Part shown: positions 30,699 to 39,869 of the stretch, piece by piece | Layout of the letters: each line of letters begins with the position of its first letter | Position numbering within the stretch: position 1 is the stretch's first letter | Position numbers and translations under genes: made by a program | Assembly (NCBI GenBank): GCA_900545315.1 | Contig: UQYM01000003.1 | Coordinates: 39,954-103,953, forward strand | Direction of reading: 5' to 3' | Origin: an uncultured Alistipes sp. | GTDB lineage: Bacteria; Bacteroidota; Bacteroidia; Bacteroidales; Rikenellaceae | DNA length: 64,000 bases | Notes under the pieces: model-generated | What the model saw: the letters and a program-made list of their open reading frames with translations, nothing else | The model's database searches: none | What the model was told of the DNA's origin: nothing

Positions 30699-32417
30699 AT
30701 GCACCTTTCGGACCAAATAGCACTATCGCCCTTCCTCAGGATGATCGTCCCGCTGACGATCGGGATTTTGTTGGCTCCGTGGGTCGCCGTATCAACTTGG
30801 TTACTGGCATCAATTGCGATCATCGTCTACGTTGCCGCCTGGTTTCTGCGTAAAAGTATCGCCGGATGGTGGTACGTTTCTGCCTCTATATTTCTGACCG
30901 GTCTGCTGATCAGCCGTATCGGCACAGCCCAACCCGAAATACCGCAAGGTGAACGGCTACTGATGGTTGCCCAAATCGACGCAACGCCCTACACCCAAGG
31001 CCGCTGGCAACGTACGACGGCGCATGTCGGCTACTACCGCCCCTACCCGCGAAAATCGGACGTAACATTCCGGACTCCCTCTACCCGCAACGTTGACTCC
31101 ACACCAACTTTCTCTTCACGAACCGGTTGTGCTCCAGACAGGGCCTACGATTTCAACATGAGCTATGCAAATCCCGGCTCCACAAGTCCCCTTAGTCCCG
31201 AAAATCGGCAAACCATAGCAAGATCTAACCCGTATCCCGCTACGGAATGGGTACCCGTTTCCGAAGAGATTCAGCTCTATATCGACACCAGCTATCGGGT
31301 TCAAATCGGCGAACAGATCACTTTCAGAGGTTACCTCAACCCCATCGACACCACCGACAGCGGTTACGGACGGTTGATGCACAGTCGGGGACTCTTCTCC
31401 CGCAGTTATCTCACCCGAGGTGCGCTAATCACCCGTATGACGCCACAAACCGTTCCCCTCTCTGTACAAGCGGCACAAGTCCAACAGGCAGCTGTCTCCC
31501 GACTCCTACGGCTCAACCTGGATGAAACCGACCGCAATCTACTCGCCACACTGGTAGCCGGTGAACGTCGAGGCATCGACCCCACCCTGCGACAAGAGTA
31601 TGCCGTCACCGGTGTCGCCCATATTTTGGCCGTATCGGGACTTCACATGGGGTTTGTCCTGCTCTTTGCCAACCTGCTGTTCGGCTGGATCGTCTTCTTC
31701 CGTCGGGGACATCTGATCAAAAACAGCTTGGTCATACTCTTCATGTGGGGATATGCTGTTATGGCCGGATTGTCGGCCCCGGTCATCCGGGCAGCCCTGA
31801 TGATGTCTTGCGCGCAACTGGCGTTCAGTACCGCACAAAAAGGAAACAGCTACAACATCGTCCTGGGTGTCGCTACGCTCATGTTGGCAGTCCATCCCGG
31901 ATACCTGACCGACATCAGTTTTCAACTCTCGTTTGTCGCCGTGCTCTCCATCCTCTTCTTCTATCCTCGACTGTTCCGTTATCGCAAAAAATGGGGGCGT
32001 ATTCCCAATGCTATCCTAAGTTGTGTTTTCCTCGGCGTGGCCGCACAGATCGGTACGCTACCCTTAGTTGCATACAGCTTTGGCAACATCCCTGTGATTT
32101 CATTGCTGATCAATCCAATTGTAATTCTCACCTCTTTCATTACGATTTGTACAGGGCTCGTCTGGCTACTCCTTCCACTCGGGTTTCTCAACCCAATCTG
32201 CAGCTTTATTATTCATCATGCGCTCACATGGCAAAATAGCCTCATCGGATGGGCTGCTCATACGCCAGTCACCGCCATTCGCAATGTCGATATGCCCGGA
32301 GGGGTGGTGATTGCACTCTATGCGGTAATCGCTACGATAGCTATCGCAATCAAATTAAGAGAAGAGCGAAACGAAAAATTGCTCTTTAAGAAAAATTCCC
32401 GGATATTTGCACCATGA
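30699..32417 (+). CDS. ComEC/Rec2-family membrane protein without nuclease domain
   Basis: A 572-residue multi-spanning membrane protein. Residues 1-75 are transmembrane segments, followed by a DUF4131/OB-like part and then the competence domain with the signature AVSGLHMG at 311-318. The protein stops after the competence domain, so the C-terminal metallo-beta-lactamase domain of longer ComEC proteins is missing, as often in Bacteroidota. Residues about 113-190 form a Ser/Thr/Pro/Asn-rich insertion within the DUF4131 part. ComEC forms the inner-membrane channel for single-stranded DNA uptake; activity in this organism is inferred. It overlaps the next gene by 4 bases (ATGA). Confidence 0.9.
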   Translation: MHLSDQIALSPFLRMIVPLTIGILLAPWVAVSTWLLASIAIIVYVAAWFLRKSIAGWWYVSASIFLTGLLISRIGTAQPEIPQGERLLMVAQIDATPYTQGRWQRTTAHVGYYRPYPRKSDVTFRTPSTRNVDSTPTFSSRTGCAPDRAYDFNMSYANPGSTSPLSPENRQTIARSNPYPATEWVPVSEEIQLYIDTSYRVQIGEQITFRGYLNPIDTTDSGYGRLMHSRGLFSRSYLTRGALITRMTPQTVPLSVQAAQVQQAAVSRLLRLNLDETDRNLLATLVAGERRGIDPTLRQEYAVTGVAHILAVSGLHMGFVLLFANLLFGWIVFFRRGHLIKNSLVILFMWGYAVMAGLSAPVIRAALMMSCAQLAFSTAQKGNSYNIVLGVATLMLAVHPGYLTDISFQLSFVAVLSILFFYPRLFRYRKKWGRIPNAILSCVFLGVAAQIGTLPLVAYSFGNIPVISLLINPIVILTSFITICTGLVWLLLPLGFLNPICSFIIHHALTWQNSLIGWAAHTPVTAIRNVDMPGGVVIALYAVIATIAIAIKLREERNEKLLFKKNSRIFAP

Positions 32418-33907
32418 TCTCCTGCAACGATATCCAGACGCTGCTACGGCCCGATGTCCGCGAACAGATCGCCGTACATCTGAACGACGATCCGACAAAA
32501 GTGGCGTTATCCTTGCGTGAGAATGGTCCATTGGTGGCAACCCAAATCAAATATCTGCAACGGGCCCGCACCAAGCTGCCCTCCTACTATGCGGCACAGT
32601 GTATCTTGCCGCCACTCTCGTTTGAACAGGCCAGCAGTGAAGAGAGTGCCTCGCTCAAACACTATGCAGGCCACACCTGCCTCGACCTAACTTGTGGTTT
32701 AGGAGTTGATACTCTCCATTTCAGTAACCATTTCGACCAGGTCGTAACCGTTGAACAGAGCCCGGAACTGTGTGAAATCGCCCGAATCAACTTCGAACGA
32801 CTCCATGCTCGCAACATTCGGATTCAATCTGCTACAGCCGAACAATTCGTAGCCGACCTGATCTCTGGGCAGGAATCGATCGGCCCAATCGATCTGATCT
32901 ACATCGACCCCGCCCGAAGAGACTGTCAGGGCAAAAAGGTGTGGCTCTTAGAGGCTTGTTCGCCCGATGTCAAACGATTGTTGCCCTCATTGTTGCAGTT
33001 GTCACCTCTTGTCGTAATCAAAGCCTCACCACTTTTCGACATTGACGAGGCGTTCCGTCTTTTCGGGGAGGAGTGCTCAGTAGAGATCATCTCAGTTCAC
33101 GGCGAGTGCAAAGAGGTTTTAATGGAAATACACCGTCCGAAAGACAATAAGCCAATTCACCATATTGCCATTTCTGAGCATTTGGTCCCATCCAACACAG
33201 ACAATAATTTAATTGGGGGAAATAGCTCTACATCATCGGAAAAATTACAGACTTCTGCCGCTTCATACCCTGCCTCTGGGCAGACGGGCGTGATTCGATT
33301 GACCGCCTCAGGGCACCCATCGCTCTGTTATTCCCGCAAAAAGGGAAAATGGTTGGACAATCCCCAAGCCAAGGTTGCACAGTCGACAGCTCAACAAAAG
33401 TGTTCTTCAGACCAGCAGCAAGCACAAGCTGCACACACTTCTTCGATACAACGACACAACAATGAAGTTGTATACCAAGAGCAAACAAACGATTTTACGG
33501 CACGCTACCTGCTGATTCCCGATGTGGTCCTATACAAAGCGCGCCTGATTGAGTCCTACGCCCAACGTTGCGGATGCCGGGTCGGTTCCCCTACCGGGTA
33601 CCTCTTCTCCGACCAAATCCCGGAGGCGTTTCTGGGGCGTATCTTCCCCATTCAATGGGCCGCTCCCTACAAACCCAAAACACTGAAATCACGGTTCAAA
33701 CAGGAGGGAATCACCCGCTGCAATCTACTCAAAAAAGATTTTCCTCATGATGCAGAAGCCATTGCCAAAACCCTGGGGATTCGTCAAGGAGGAAACCACT
33801 ACGCAGCTTTCACCCGTATCGAAACACAACCCTACGTCCTGATACTCGGTACCGAAATTTTTATTCACAACTCAGACCTCGATCAACATGCACAACAAAA
33901 GTCGTAA
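32414..33907 (+). CDS. THUMP-like domain class I SAM methyltransferase
   Basis: A 497-residue protein. The SAM-binding loop CLDLTCGLGVDT spans about residues 89-100, an acidic residue Glu114 follows, and IDPARR at 164-169 is a DPPY-like motif of nucleic acid methyltransferases. The C-terminal part (from about 360) is the THUMP-like segment seen in Bacteroidota homologues. Between the two, residues about 257-350 are rich in Ser, Gln, Thr and Asn, look disordered and lengthen the protein. The substrate is unknown; rRNA or tRNA is plausible. It overlaps comEC-like by 4 bases and nhaC by 20. Confidence 0.85.
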   Translation: MISCNDIQTLLRPDVREQIAVHLNDDPTKVALSLRENGPLVATQIKYLQRARTKLPSYYAAQCILPPLSFEQASSEESASLKHYAGHTCLDLTCGLGVDTLHFSNHFDQVVTVEQSPELCEIARINFERLHARNIRIQSATAEQFVADLISGQESIGPIDLIYIDPARRDCQGKKVWLLEACSPDVKRLLPSLLQLSPLVVIKASPLFDIDEAFRLFGEECSVEIISVHGECKEVLMEIHRPKDNKPIHHIAISEHLVPSNTDNNLIGGNSSTSSEKLQTSAASYPASGQTGVIRLTASGHPSLCYSRKKGKWLDNPQAKVAQSTAQQKCSSDQQQAQAAHTSSIQRHNNEVVYQEQTNDFTARYLLIPDVVLYKARLIESYAQRCGCRVGSPTGYLFSDQIPEAFLGRIFPIQWAAPYKPKTLKSRFKQEGITRCNLLKKDFPHDAEAIAKTLGIRQGGNHYAAFTRIETQPYVLILGTEIFIHNSDLDQHAQQKS

Positions 33908-35396
33908 AAGACCAACCATCTTGCAATCTCTCATTCCCATTTTGGTGTTGATCGGGCTGATCAGCCTTAACGTGATCACCCTGGGCGATGACACCCTCTC
34001 GGGTGCCAACCAAATCTCGCTGCTGATCGCCTCCAGCGTCGCAACCTGCATCGCCCTCTACAATAAAGTCACCTGGCAGGATATTCTCAAAGGGATTCTC
34101 CATACGCTTTCAGCTGCCATGCCCGCCATACTGATCCTGATGATGATCGGCGCTCTGGCCGGCACCTGGATGCTCAGTGGCATCATTCCCGCCATGATTC
34201 ATTACGGATTATACATCCTACGACCGGACTATTTCCTGCCCGCCGCCGTAATCATCGCTGCCATCATTTCGATAGCAACCGGCAGCTCCTGGTCCACCAT
34301 CGCCACCGTCGGCGTAGCCCTGCTGGGAATCGGTCAGACCCTCGGCCTCAACGACGCCATGATCGCCGGAGCCATCATCTCAGGTGCCTACTTCGGAGAT
34401 AAAATCTCCCCGCTCAGCGACACCACAAACCTCGCCTCAGCCACCGCCGGAGTCAACCTGTTTACCCACATCCGGTACATGATGTTCACCACTGTACCCA
34501 CCATACTGATCACCCTCATTCTGTTCACCATCATCTCGCTCTGCATCGATGTGCAACCGACCGAGATGTCCGTCGATGCCGTACAACAAACCATCACCTC
34601 CACCTACCATATCAGCCCCCTGCTGTTCATCGTCCCGGTCCTGGTCATCTGGATGATCGCACGGCGCATTAAACCCGTACCAGTCCTCTTCCTCGGAGCC
34701 ATTTTAGGGGCCATTCTGGCACTGATCACCCAGTCCGATGTGATTGCCCAACTGAGCGGACAGCGAACTCTCACCCTGCAAGGCGCTTATCGTATCATCA
34801 CCCAATCCATGTACGGTTCCCTGGCGATCAATACCGGGAATCCAACGGTCGATGCCCTGTTCAGCACCTCAGGAATGGCCGGTATGATGAATACCATCTG
34901 GTTAATCATCACCGCCATGATTTTCGGCGGAGTGATGGAGGCCGGACAGTTCCTCGAACGAATCACCTCAGCACTGATCAAACGGGTCCACTCCACCGGA
35001 GGACTGGTCACCACCACAACCGGCACCTGCCTACTGTTCAATGCAACCGCTTCGGATCAATACATCGCCATCGTCGTTCCCGGCAAGATGTTCGCCAATG
35101 TCTACCGCAAAAACCGGCTTGCTCCAGAAGTTCTGAGCCGTACATTGGAAGATACCGGCACCGTGACCTCAGTTCTCTTCCCGTGGAATACCTGTGGCGC
35201 CACCCAATCGAGCGTTTTGGGCGTATCCACCTTTACCTACCTACCCTACGCCTTCTTCTGCTATCTCAGCCCCTTGATGTCCATCCTGTTCGCCTGGTTC
35301 AATATCAAAATCAGAAGGCTTACCACAGCCGCTTCCCCACAGGAGACCTCACCCGTCTCCCTCCCCGACGATTCAGCCAAAAACGACCCTGCATAA
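33888..35396 (+). CDS. nhaC: NhaC-family Na+/H+ antiporter
   Basis: A 502-residue inner-membrane protein with about 11-12 hydrophobic segments. NhaC signatures: ATGSSWSTIATVGVALLGIG, SGAYFGDKISPLSDTTNLA and FPWNTCGATQSSVLG. It exchanges Na+ for H+ and contributes to pH and sodium homeostasis. The start overlaps the methyltransferase gene by 20 bases, suggesting co-translation. Some NhaC-type proteins instead exchange organic acids, which sequence alone does not exclude. Confidence 0.92.
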   Translation: MHNKSRKRPTILQSLIPILVLIGLISLNVITLGDDTLSGANQISLLIASSVATCIALYNKVTWQDILKGILHTLSAAMPAILILMMIGALAGTWMLSGIIPAMIHYGLYILRPDYFLPAAVIIAAIISIATGSSWSTIATVGVALLGIGQTLGLNDAMIAGAIISGAYFGDKISPLSDTTNLASATAGVNLFTHIRYMMFTTVPTILITLILFTIISLCIDVQPTEMSVDAVQQTITSTYHISPLLFIVPVLVIWMIARRIKPVPVLFLGAILGAILALITQSDVIAQLSGQRTLTLQGAYRIITQSMYGSLAINTGNPTVDALFSTSGMAGMMNTIWLIITAMIFGGVMEAGQFLERITSALIKRVHSTGGLVTTTTGTCLLFNATASDQYIAIVVPGKMFANVYRKNRLAPEVLSRTLEDTGTVTSVLFPWNTCGATQSSVLGVSTFTYLPYAFFCYLSPLMSILFAWFNIKIRRLTTAASPQETSPVSLPDDSAKNDPA

Positions 35397-35727
35397 TCAT
35401 CCCAAGCCGTCAATACCGCTCAGCATCGATTGTGCATTGATGTCAAGGCCTAATCTGTAGCCTATCCACTGTGAATAGGCTACAGACCGCTGTCCTATAC
35501 CACGCCACGGCTTTACATGCCTCACCTTCCATTCAGCCATACCATATGTATTAAGGAAAACTGGCTGCAAAAGCTCTTTGGTGGTAAAAGGCGGTAAAAG
35601 CTAAATACTTATGTAAAACTCAATAGAAAGATAAGCTCACTATCGCCTGCTCACTGCTCCTGGCGTGATTTCTGTCTCCACCAGACAAAACTTCCGCACC
35701 GAACTTTCCAAACCTCCCGGATTTTCC
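35397..35727. other. Gene-free stretch after nhaC
   Basis: About 330 bases. An 11-bp inverted repeat (35455-35465 with 35475-35485) lacks a T run and is only a possible end of the nhaC transcript. Nothing else recognised. Confidence 0.5.
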
Positions 35728-35735
35728 TATCTTTG
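35705..35735 (+). promoter_or_regulatory. Promoter of the yihY-DUF2520-kdsC operon
   Basis: TTTC (35705-35708), 19-base spacer, TATCTTTG (35728-35735). The start codon at 35755 is 19 bases after the -7 box. Confidence 0.7.
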
Positions 35736-35754
35736 TACATAGAGACATTGTGCA

Positions 35755-37377
35755 ATGATCAAAAAAATCATCCAATATATCTCCTACGACATCTGGTTCA
35801 AAAAAGAACATGAATACCGTTCGTCCAAAATCCGTTGGGCCGTACGGCAATTCAAAGTGTGTCTGTTTACCGCGCAGGGGTTCTCTGAACACAGCATTCT
35901 GATCAAATCAGCCGCTCTCACCTTTTACACCCTGATGTCGATCGTTCCGATTGCTGCCCTGATGTTCGGCATCGCCAAAGGCTTCGCACTGGAGACCAAA
36001 CTCAGTGCTTATCTCTATTCCGAATTTCCTCAATACCGTATAGTGATCGATCAGGTGATCGAATTCGCCAATGCCATGCTGCAACGAACAAAAGGAGGCC
36101 TGATCGCTTCTGTCGGTTTGCTGGTATTATTTTGGTCGGTCATCAAGGTGTTCAACAACGTCGAAAAGGCATTCAACGACATTTGGGAGGTGCGTAAATC
36201 GCGCAGTATCGCCCGCAAAGTGAGCGACTACATTGCGGTCGTAGTGATCGTCCCGATTCTGTGGATCATCTCCAACAGCATTCGATTGCAACTACAAGAC
36301 CAATTGCTGCATATCACCCCAGGTCCTATAGTTAATTTCCTTTTCAGCCTCTTCTCACTCTTCACCATTTGGGTCATGTTCGCCTTCCTCTATATGGTGA
36401 TCCCCAACACAAAAGTCAAGCCCCGCAGCGCCATGACCGCCGGAATCATCGCCGGCTCTATCTTCCAACTGTTCCAAATTATATACGTCAACATTCAATC
36501 TTCGTTGACCAGTTATAACGCCATCTACGGTAGTTTTGCCGCCTTCCCGCTCTTTCTGATCTGGCTGCAAGCCAGCTGGCAGATCGTCCTTTTCGGAGGT
36601 GAACTGGCCTTCGCCTACCAAAACATCAAAAAATTCGAATACGAAAAACGAGCCAGCGAAATGAGCTACGAATACCGCAAACGGGCTCTGCTGTTGGTCA
36701 TGCGACAAATCGTATTTCATTTTCTGGATAACAAAGGGGGAATATCCTCCGATCAAGTGGCTCAACAGCTGAACATGCCCGTACGTATCGTCCGGGATGT
36801 CACCTTCGATTTGGAACGTGCAGGGTTAATTGCCGCCATTTTGGGCCGTGACGATAAAACCAACTTTTACATTCCAGCACGAGATGTCCATACACTGACC
36901 GTATTCGATGTGATCCATCTGGTTGCAACGGCACGCCCTGCCGCACAGGATCGTATCCCAAAAAACTACCAGGAGCTGTGGAAAGACCCACTGGATATCG
37001 GCATGAACAGCGAATATCGTGAAATCGATACCATCCTCAACAATATGGATCAGATGGCTGAAAATTCACCCTATAATGTTCGCATCATGGACCTCAAAGA
37101 GGGAATGATCGACACAATTGCAGCGGCCACTCAAACAGCCCCATCGGTCCCCGACGATTCAGAAGGCACAGCAAACAAAAAGGTTACTTCGTCTTCCTCT
37201 GAATGTTCGACGGCTGTTGCATCCAAGCACCAGAAGACAAAAGATTTGACTACCGACGCTATCACAACTGAGTCAAAAAAAGAGGAAGCAAACAGTGACA
37301 GCTCCAAGTCAACAGCCAAGGCAGCAACATTACAGCGTGTCGAAGCGTGTGACAATAACTCCAAAATACAAGCATGA
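35755..37377 (+). CDS. YihY/BrkB-family (UPF0761) membrane protein
   Basis: A 540-residue protein. The first about 300 residues are the YihY/BrkB membrane domain with six hydrophobic segments (SAALTFYTLMSIVPIAALMFG, LLVLFWSVIKVFNNVEKAFNDIW, FPLFLIWLQASWQIVLFGGELAF). Residues about 310-430 look like a winged-helix region, common in longer family members. The final about 100 residues are a low-complexity Ser/Thr/Lys-rich tail. The family was once called ribonuclease BN, which is a misnomer. Function is unknown. It overlaps the next gene by 4 bases. Confidence 0.88.
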   Translation: MIKKIIQYISYDIWFKKEHEYRSSKIRWAVRQFKVCLFTAQGFSEHSILIKSAALTFYTLMSIVPIAALMFGIAKGFALETKLSAYLYSEFPQYRIVIDQVIEFANAMLQRTKGGLIASVGLLVLFWSVIKVFNNVEKAFNDIWEVRKSRSIARKVSDYIAVVVIVPILWIISNSIRLQLQDQLLHITPGPIVNFLFSLFSLFTIWVMFAFLYMVIPNTKVKPRSAMTAGIIAGSIFQLFQIIYVNIQSSLTSYNAIYGSFAAFPLFLIWLQASWQIVLFGGELAFAYQNIKKFEYEKRASEMSYEYRKRALLLVMRQIVFHFLDNKGGISSDQVAQQLNMPVRIVRDVTFDLERAGLIAAILGRDDKTNFYIPARDVHTLTVFDVIHLVATARPAAQDRIPKNYQELWKDPLDIGMNSEYREIDTILNNMDQMAENSPYNVRIMDLKEGMIDTIAAATQTAPSVPDDSEGTANKKVTSSSSECSTAVASKHQKTKDLTTDAITTESKKEEANSDSSKSTAKAATLQRVEACDNNSKIQA

Positions 37378-38177
37378 AACGGATTTGTTTGATCGGAAGC
37401 GGCAATGTAGCCGAGGCATTGGCATGCGCCCTGTCTGCTATGGGCTCTGACCCGACCGTCCCAACAGACGAGCAATTTCGTTTGGATCGCATCTATGCCC
37501 GCAATCGAGATAGAGGCCGTGCAATTGCCCAAATGGTGGGTTGCACCTATACCGACAATCCTGCTGAACTGCAGTCAGCAGATATCATTTTAATCGCAGT
37601 CAGCGATTCACAAATCGGACAAGTGGCTGAACTGATTCCCAACAACGAGGCTATCGTTGCCCACACGGCCGGATGCGTATCGTGGCATGTGCTGCCCGAA
37701 CGATTGCACCATCGAGGGGTCTTCTACCCCCTACAGACCTTCACCGCGGGTCGTAAAGTCAATTTTCGGGAAATTCCGCTACTGATCGAAGGCGAGGATC
37801 AAACAACGGTAGAAACACTGCTGGAGTTGGCCAACGCACTATCCGACAATGTGCATCAAAGTACCGAGAGTCAACGGGCTCAGTTGCATCTGGCCGCCGT
37901 ATTTGCCTGCAACTTCACCAACCGCATGTACGCCATCGCCCAGCAACTGCTCGAAGAGGCGCACCTGCCGGCCACATTGATCGGACCGCTGATCGGTGAA
38001 ACAGCCCGCAAAGCCATGGAGAGTCCATCGGCAGCAGCGGTGCAGACAGGGCCTGCTCGTCGGGGCGATCTACCCACACAGCAACGCCACCTGGAGCTGT
38101 TGGCTCAACACCCGCAATGGCAAGAATTATATCGTAAAATTAGTAACGACATATGGGAAACTTCAAAGAAGATATAG
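37374..38177 (+). CDS. DUF2520 Rossmann-fold protein
   Basis: A 267-residue protein with an N-terminal NAD(P)-binding loop (ICLIGSGNVAEAL, residues 4-16). A central HTAGCVSWHVLPERLHHRGVFYPLQTF block follows, then a helical C-terminal DUF2520 domain. It belongs to the same broad family as F420-dependent NADP reductases and pyrroline-5-carboxylate reductase. No reaction is established. It commonly precedes kdsC in Bacteroidota, as here, overlapping it by 25 bases. Confidence 0.85.
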   Translation: MKRICLIGSGNVAEALACALSAMGSDPTVPTDEQFRLDRIYARNRDRGRAIAQMVGCTYTDNPAELQSADIILIAVSDSQIGQVAELIPNNEAIVAHTAGCVSWHVLPERLHHRGVFYPLQTFTAGRKVNFREIPLLIEGEDQTTVETLLELANALSDNVHQSTESQRAQLHLAAVFACNFTNRMYAIAQQLLEEAHLPATLIGPLIGETARKAMESPSAAAVQTGPARRGDLPTQQRHLELLAQHPQWQELYRKISNDIWETSKKI

Positions 38178-38695
38178 CAAAAGTACGACTGATCGTACTC
38201 GACGTGGACGGTGTCATGACCGATGGAGGAATCACCGTCACCCCAGAAGGAGAATTTATTCGGAAATTTCATGCCAAAGATGGCTATGCGCTCTCCTATG
38301 CGCTCCGCCGTGGTTACGAGATTGCCATCATTACCGGTGGTCGGGGCAGAAGTCTGGAGGTGCGACTCAATATGTTAGGAATCAAACACATCTACTCGAA
38401 CTGCATGCATAAGATCGAGGCACTGCATGATCTGATGCAAAAGGTCAGCGTCACACCGGAAGAGGTGCTCTATATGGGGGATGATATTCCCGACATCGAG
38501 CCGATGCAACAGGTCGGGATGCCGGTATGCCCCGCAGATGCTGCCACCGAAGTGATCGAAGCATCGCGTTATGTTTCACAATTCAAAGGCGGTGAAGGTT
38601 GTGTCCGTGATGTGGTCGAGCAGGTCATGCGGGCCCGTGGCGACTGGTACAAACCCGGTGATAAGGCCGTCGCTGTTACCACCGCCTCCCGATAA
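38153..38695 (+). CDS. kdsC: KdsC-type HAD phosphatase (KDO 8-phosphate phosphatase)
   Basis: A 180-residue HAD hydrolase lacking a cap domain, as KdsC does. The nucleophile pair is Asp17/Asp19 in LDVDGVMTDG; TGGRGRSLEVR and MGDDIPDIEPM follow. It removes phosphate from KDO-8-phosphate for lipopolysaccharide core synthesis. Related sugar-phosphate phosphatases look alike, so substrate is by family. Closed by a terminator. Confidence 0.88.
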   Translation: MGNFKEDIAKVRLIVLDVDGVMTDGGITVTPEGEFIRKFHAKDGYALSYALRRGYEIAIITGGRGRSLEVRLNMLGIKHIYSNCMHKIEALHDLMQKVSVTPEEVLYMGDDIPDIEPMQQVGMPVCPADAATEVIEASRYVSQFKGGEGCVRDVVEQVMRARGDWYKPGDKAVAVTTASR

Positions 38696-38751
38696 TCGTT
38701 TTATTGGTATTGCAACCACATAAATTCTAATTCCAACCTACTTAATCCTAA

Positions 38752-38803
38752 AATGGCTCGCAGAGGCACGTTAAAGGCGCCAATGTGCGAGCCATTATTC
38801 TTT
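38752..38803 (+). terminator. Intrinsic terminator of the yihY-kdsC operon
   Basis: 11-bp stem (38752-38762 with 38786-38796), long loop, then ATTCTTTTT. Confidence 0.75.
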
Positions 38804-38993
38804 TTACGTGAGGTAGTGCATCAGCTACCTCAGCAATTCGCGTTACATGCTGTTCTTCATTTTGGTTGGATCATTCGGGAAACCTCTCCTCAATCATCCA
38901 AATTGCGTGTATCTCTGATTTTACTTACCTCTGCGTGCCGATTCAAGATCGGACATCCAGCACAAAGAGGCAATAAAAACTGAGCTATGGTTA

Positions 38994-39821
38994 CTACTCC
39001 TTCGTAAACCGGACGGAGGCCCAGCCGTTCAGGATGCGGTAACCGTCGTAATGCAACCCCAACGATTCAGCCTTTTCGACAATGCAGGGAATATCGGCTT
39101 CCAAAATGCCGCTCATCACCAACCGACCACCCGCTGTGAGCGTTTCCACATAAGCCGCCATATCTGCCAATAAGATATTACGGTTGATATTGGCCAGCAC
39201 AAAATCATAATGACGACCTGCCAACAACGAAGCGTCCCCCTGTTGGGTCGTAATTCGACCGGCCAATCCGTTTGTGGCCACATTCTCCCCGCTATTGGTA
39301 TAGGCCCACTCGTCGATATCGATGGCATCCATGTGTGCCGCTCCACGCATCATCGCCAAAATAGCCAACACTGCCGTTCCACACCCCATGTCCAATCCGC
39401 TCAAACCCTGCAGGGGCAGATCGAGAATCTCCTCCACCATCAGCTGGGTTGTAGCGTGGTGTCCCGTTCCGAACGCCATCTTGGGCATAATCACAATATC
39501 GTAGGGCAGATCGGGCCGTGGCGTATGGAAAGGTGCCCGAATCGAACACTTCCCCTCCACCTCGATCGGCTCAAAATTCGACTCCCACACCTCATTCCAA
39601 TTGCGATCAGCAATGCGCTCAACAGTAAACGGCACAGCCATCTCGTTCAACTGAGCCTCCACCTCTCCCTGACACACTGCGTAATCTTTTTCGCGAATAT
39701 AGGCATGCAACAGCTTCTCCTGCTCGTCGAAACTATCAAAAGGCCAATCACTAAGCAGTGCCATCAGAATTTCGGACTGCTCCTCGTTTTGCGTTTGAAT
39801 ATTCAGGGCTATGTAATCCAT
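38994..39821 (-). CDS. prmA: Ribosomal protein L11 methyltransferase
   Basis: A 275-residue PrmA. The linker MPKMAFGTGHHATTQLM precedes the SAM loop GLDMGCGTAVLAI; the DFVLANINRNIL block is the NxxP-like region of the active site (here NINRN). It trimethylates L11 residues. The start at 39821 (MDYIALN) is chosen because the -7 box lies at 39849-39856, just upstream. Divergent from xerD. Confidence 0.93.
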   Translation of the reverse strand: MDYIALNIQTQNEEQSEILMALLSDWPFDSFDEQEKLLHAYIREKDYAVCQGEVEAQLNEMAVPFTVERIADRNWNEVWESNFEPIEVEGKCSIRAPFHTPRPDLPYDIVIMPKMAFGTGHHATTQLMVEEILDLPLQGLSGLDMGCGTAVLAILAMMRGAAHMDAIDIDEWAYTNSGENVATNGLAGRITTQQGDASLLAGRHYDFVLANINRNILLADMAAYVETLTAGGRLVMSGILEADIPCIVEKAESLGLHYDGYRILNGWASVRFTKE

Positions 39822-39848
39822 CGTCACAAAGAATTTCACGGTTCGGGA

Positions 39849-39865
39849 CAAATTTACTAATTTTG
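39849..39865. promoter_or_regulatory. Abutting divergent -7 boxes for prmA and xerD
   Basis: Minus-strand TAAATTTG (39856-39849) for prmA and plus-strand TAATTTTG (39858-39865) for xerD, separated by one base. The xerD box ends 4 bases before the xerD ATG. RNA polymerase could not occupy both at once. Confidence 0.65.
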
Positions 39866-39869
39866 AGGT

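Noticed and set aside
38753..38983. 76-codon plus-strand frame after kdsC
   Set aside because: It begins inside the kdsC terminator hairpin and has no family features.
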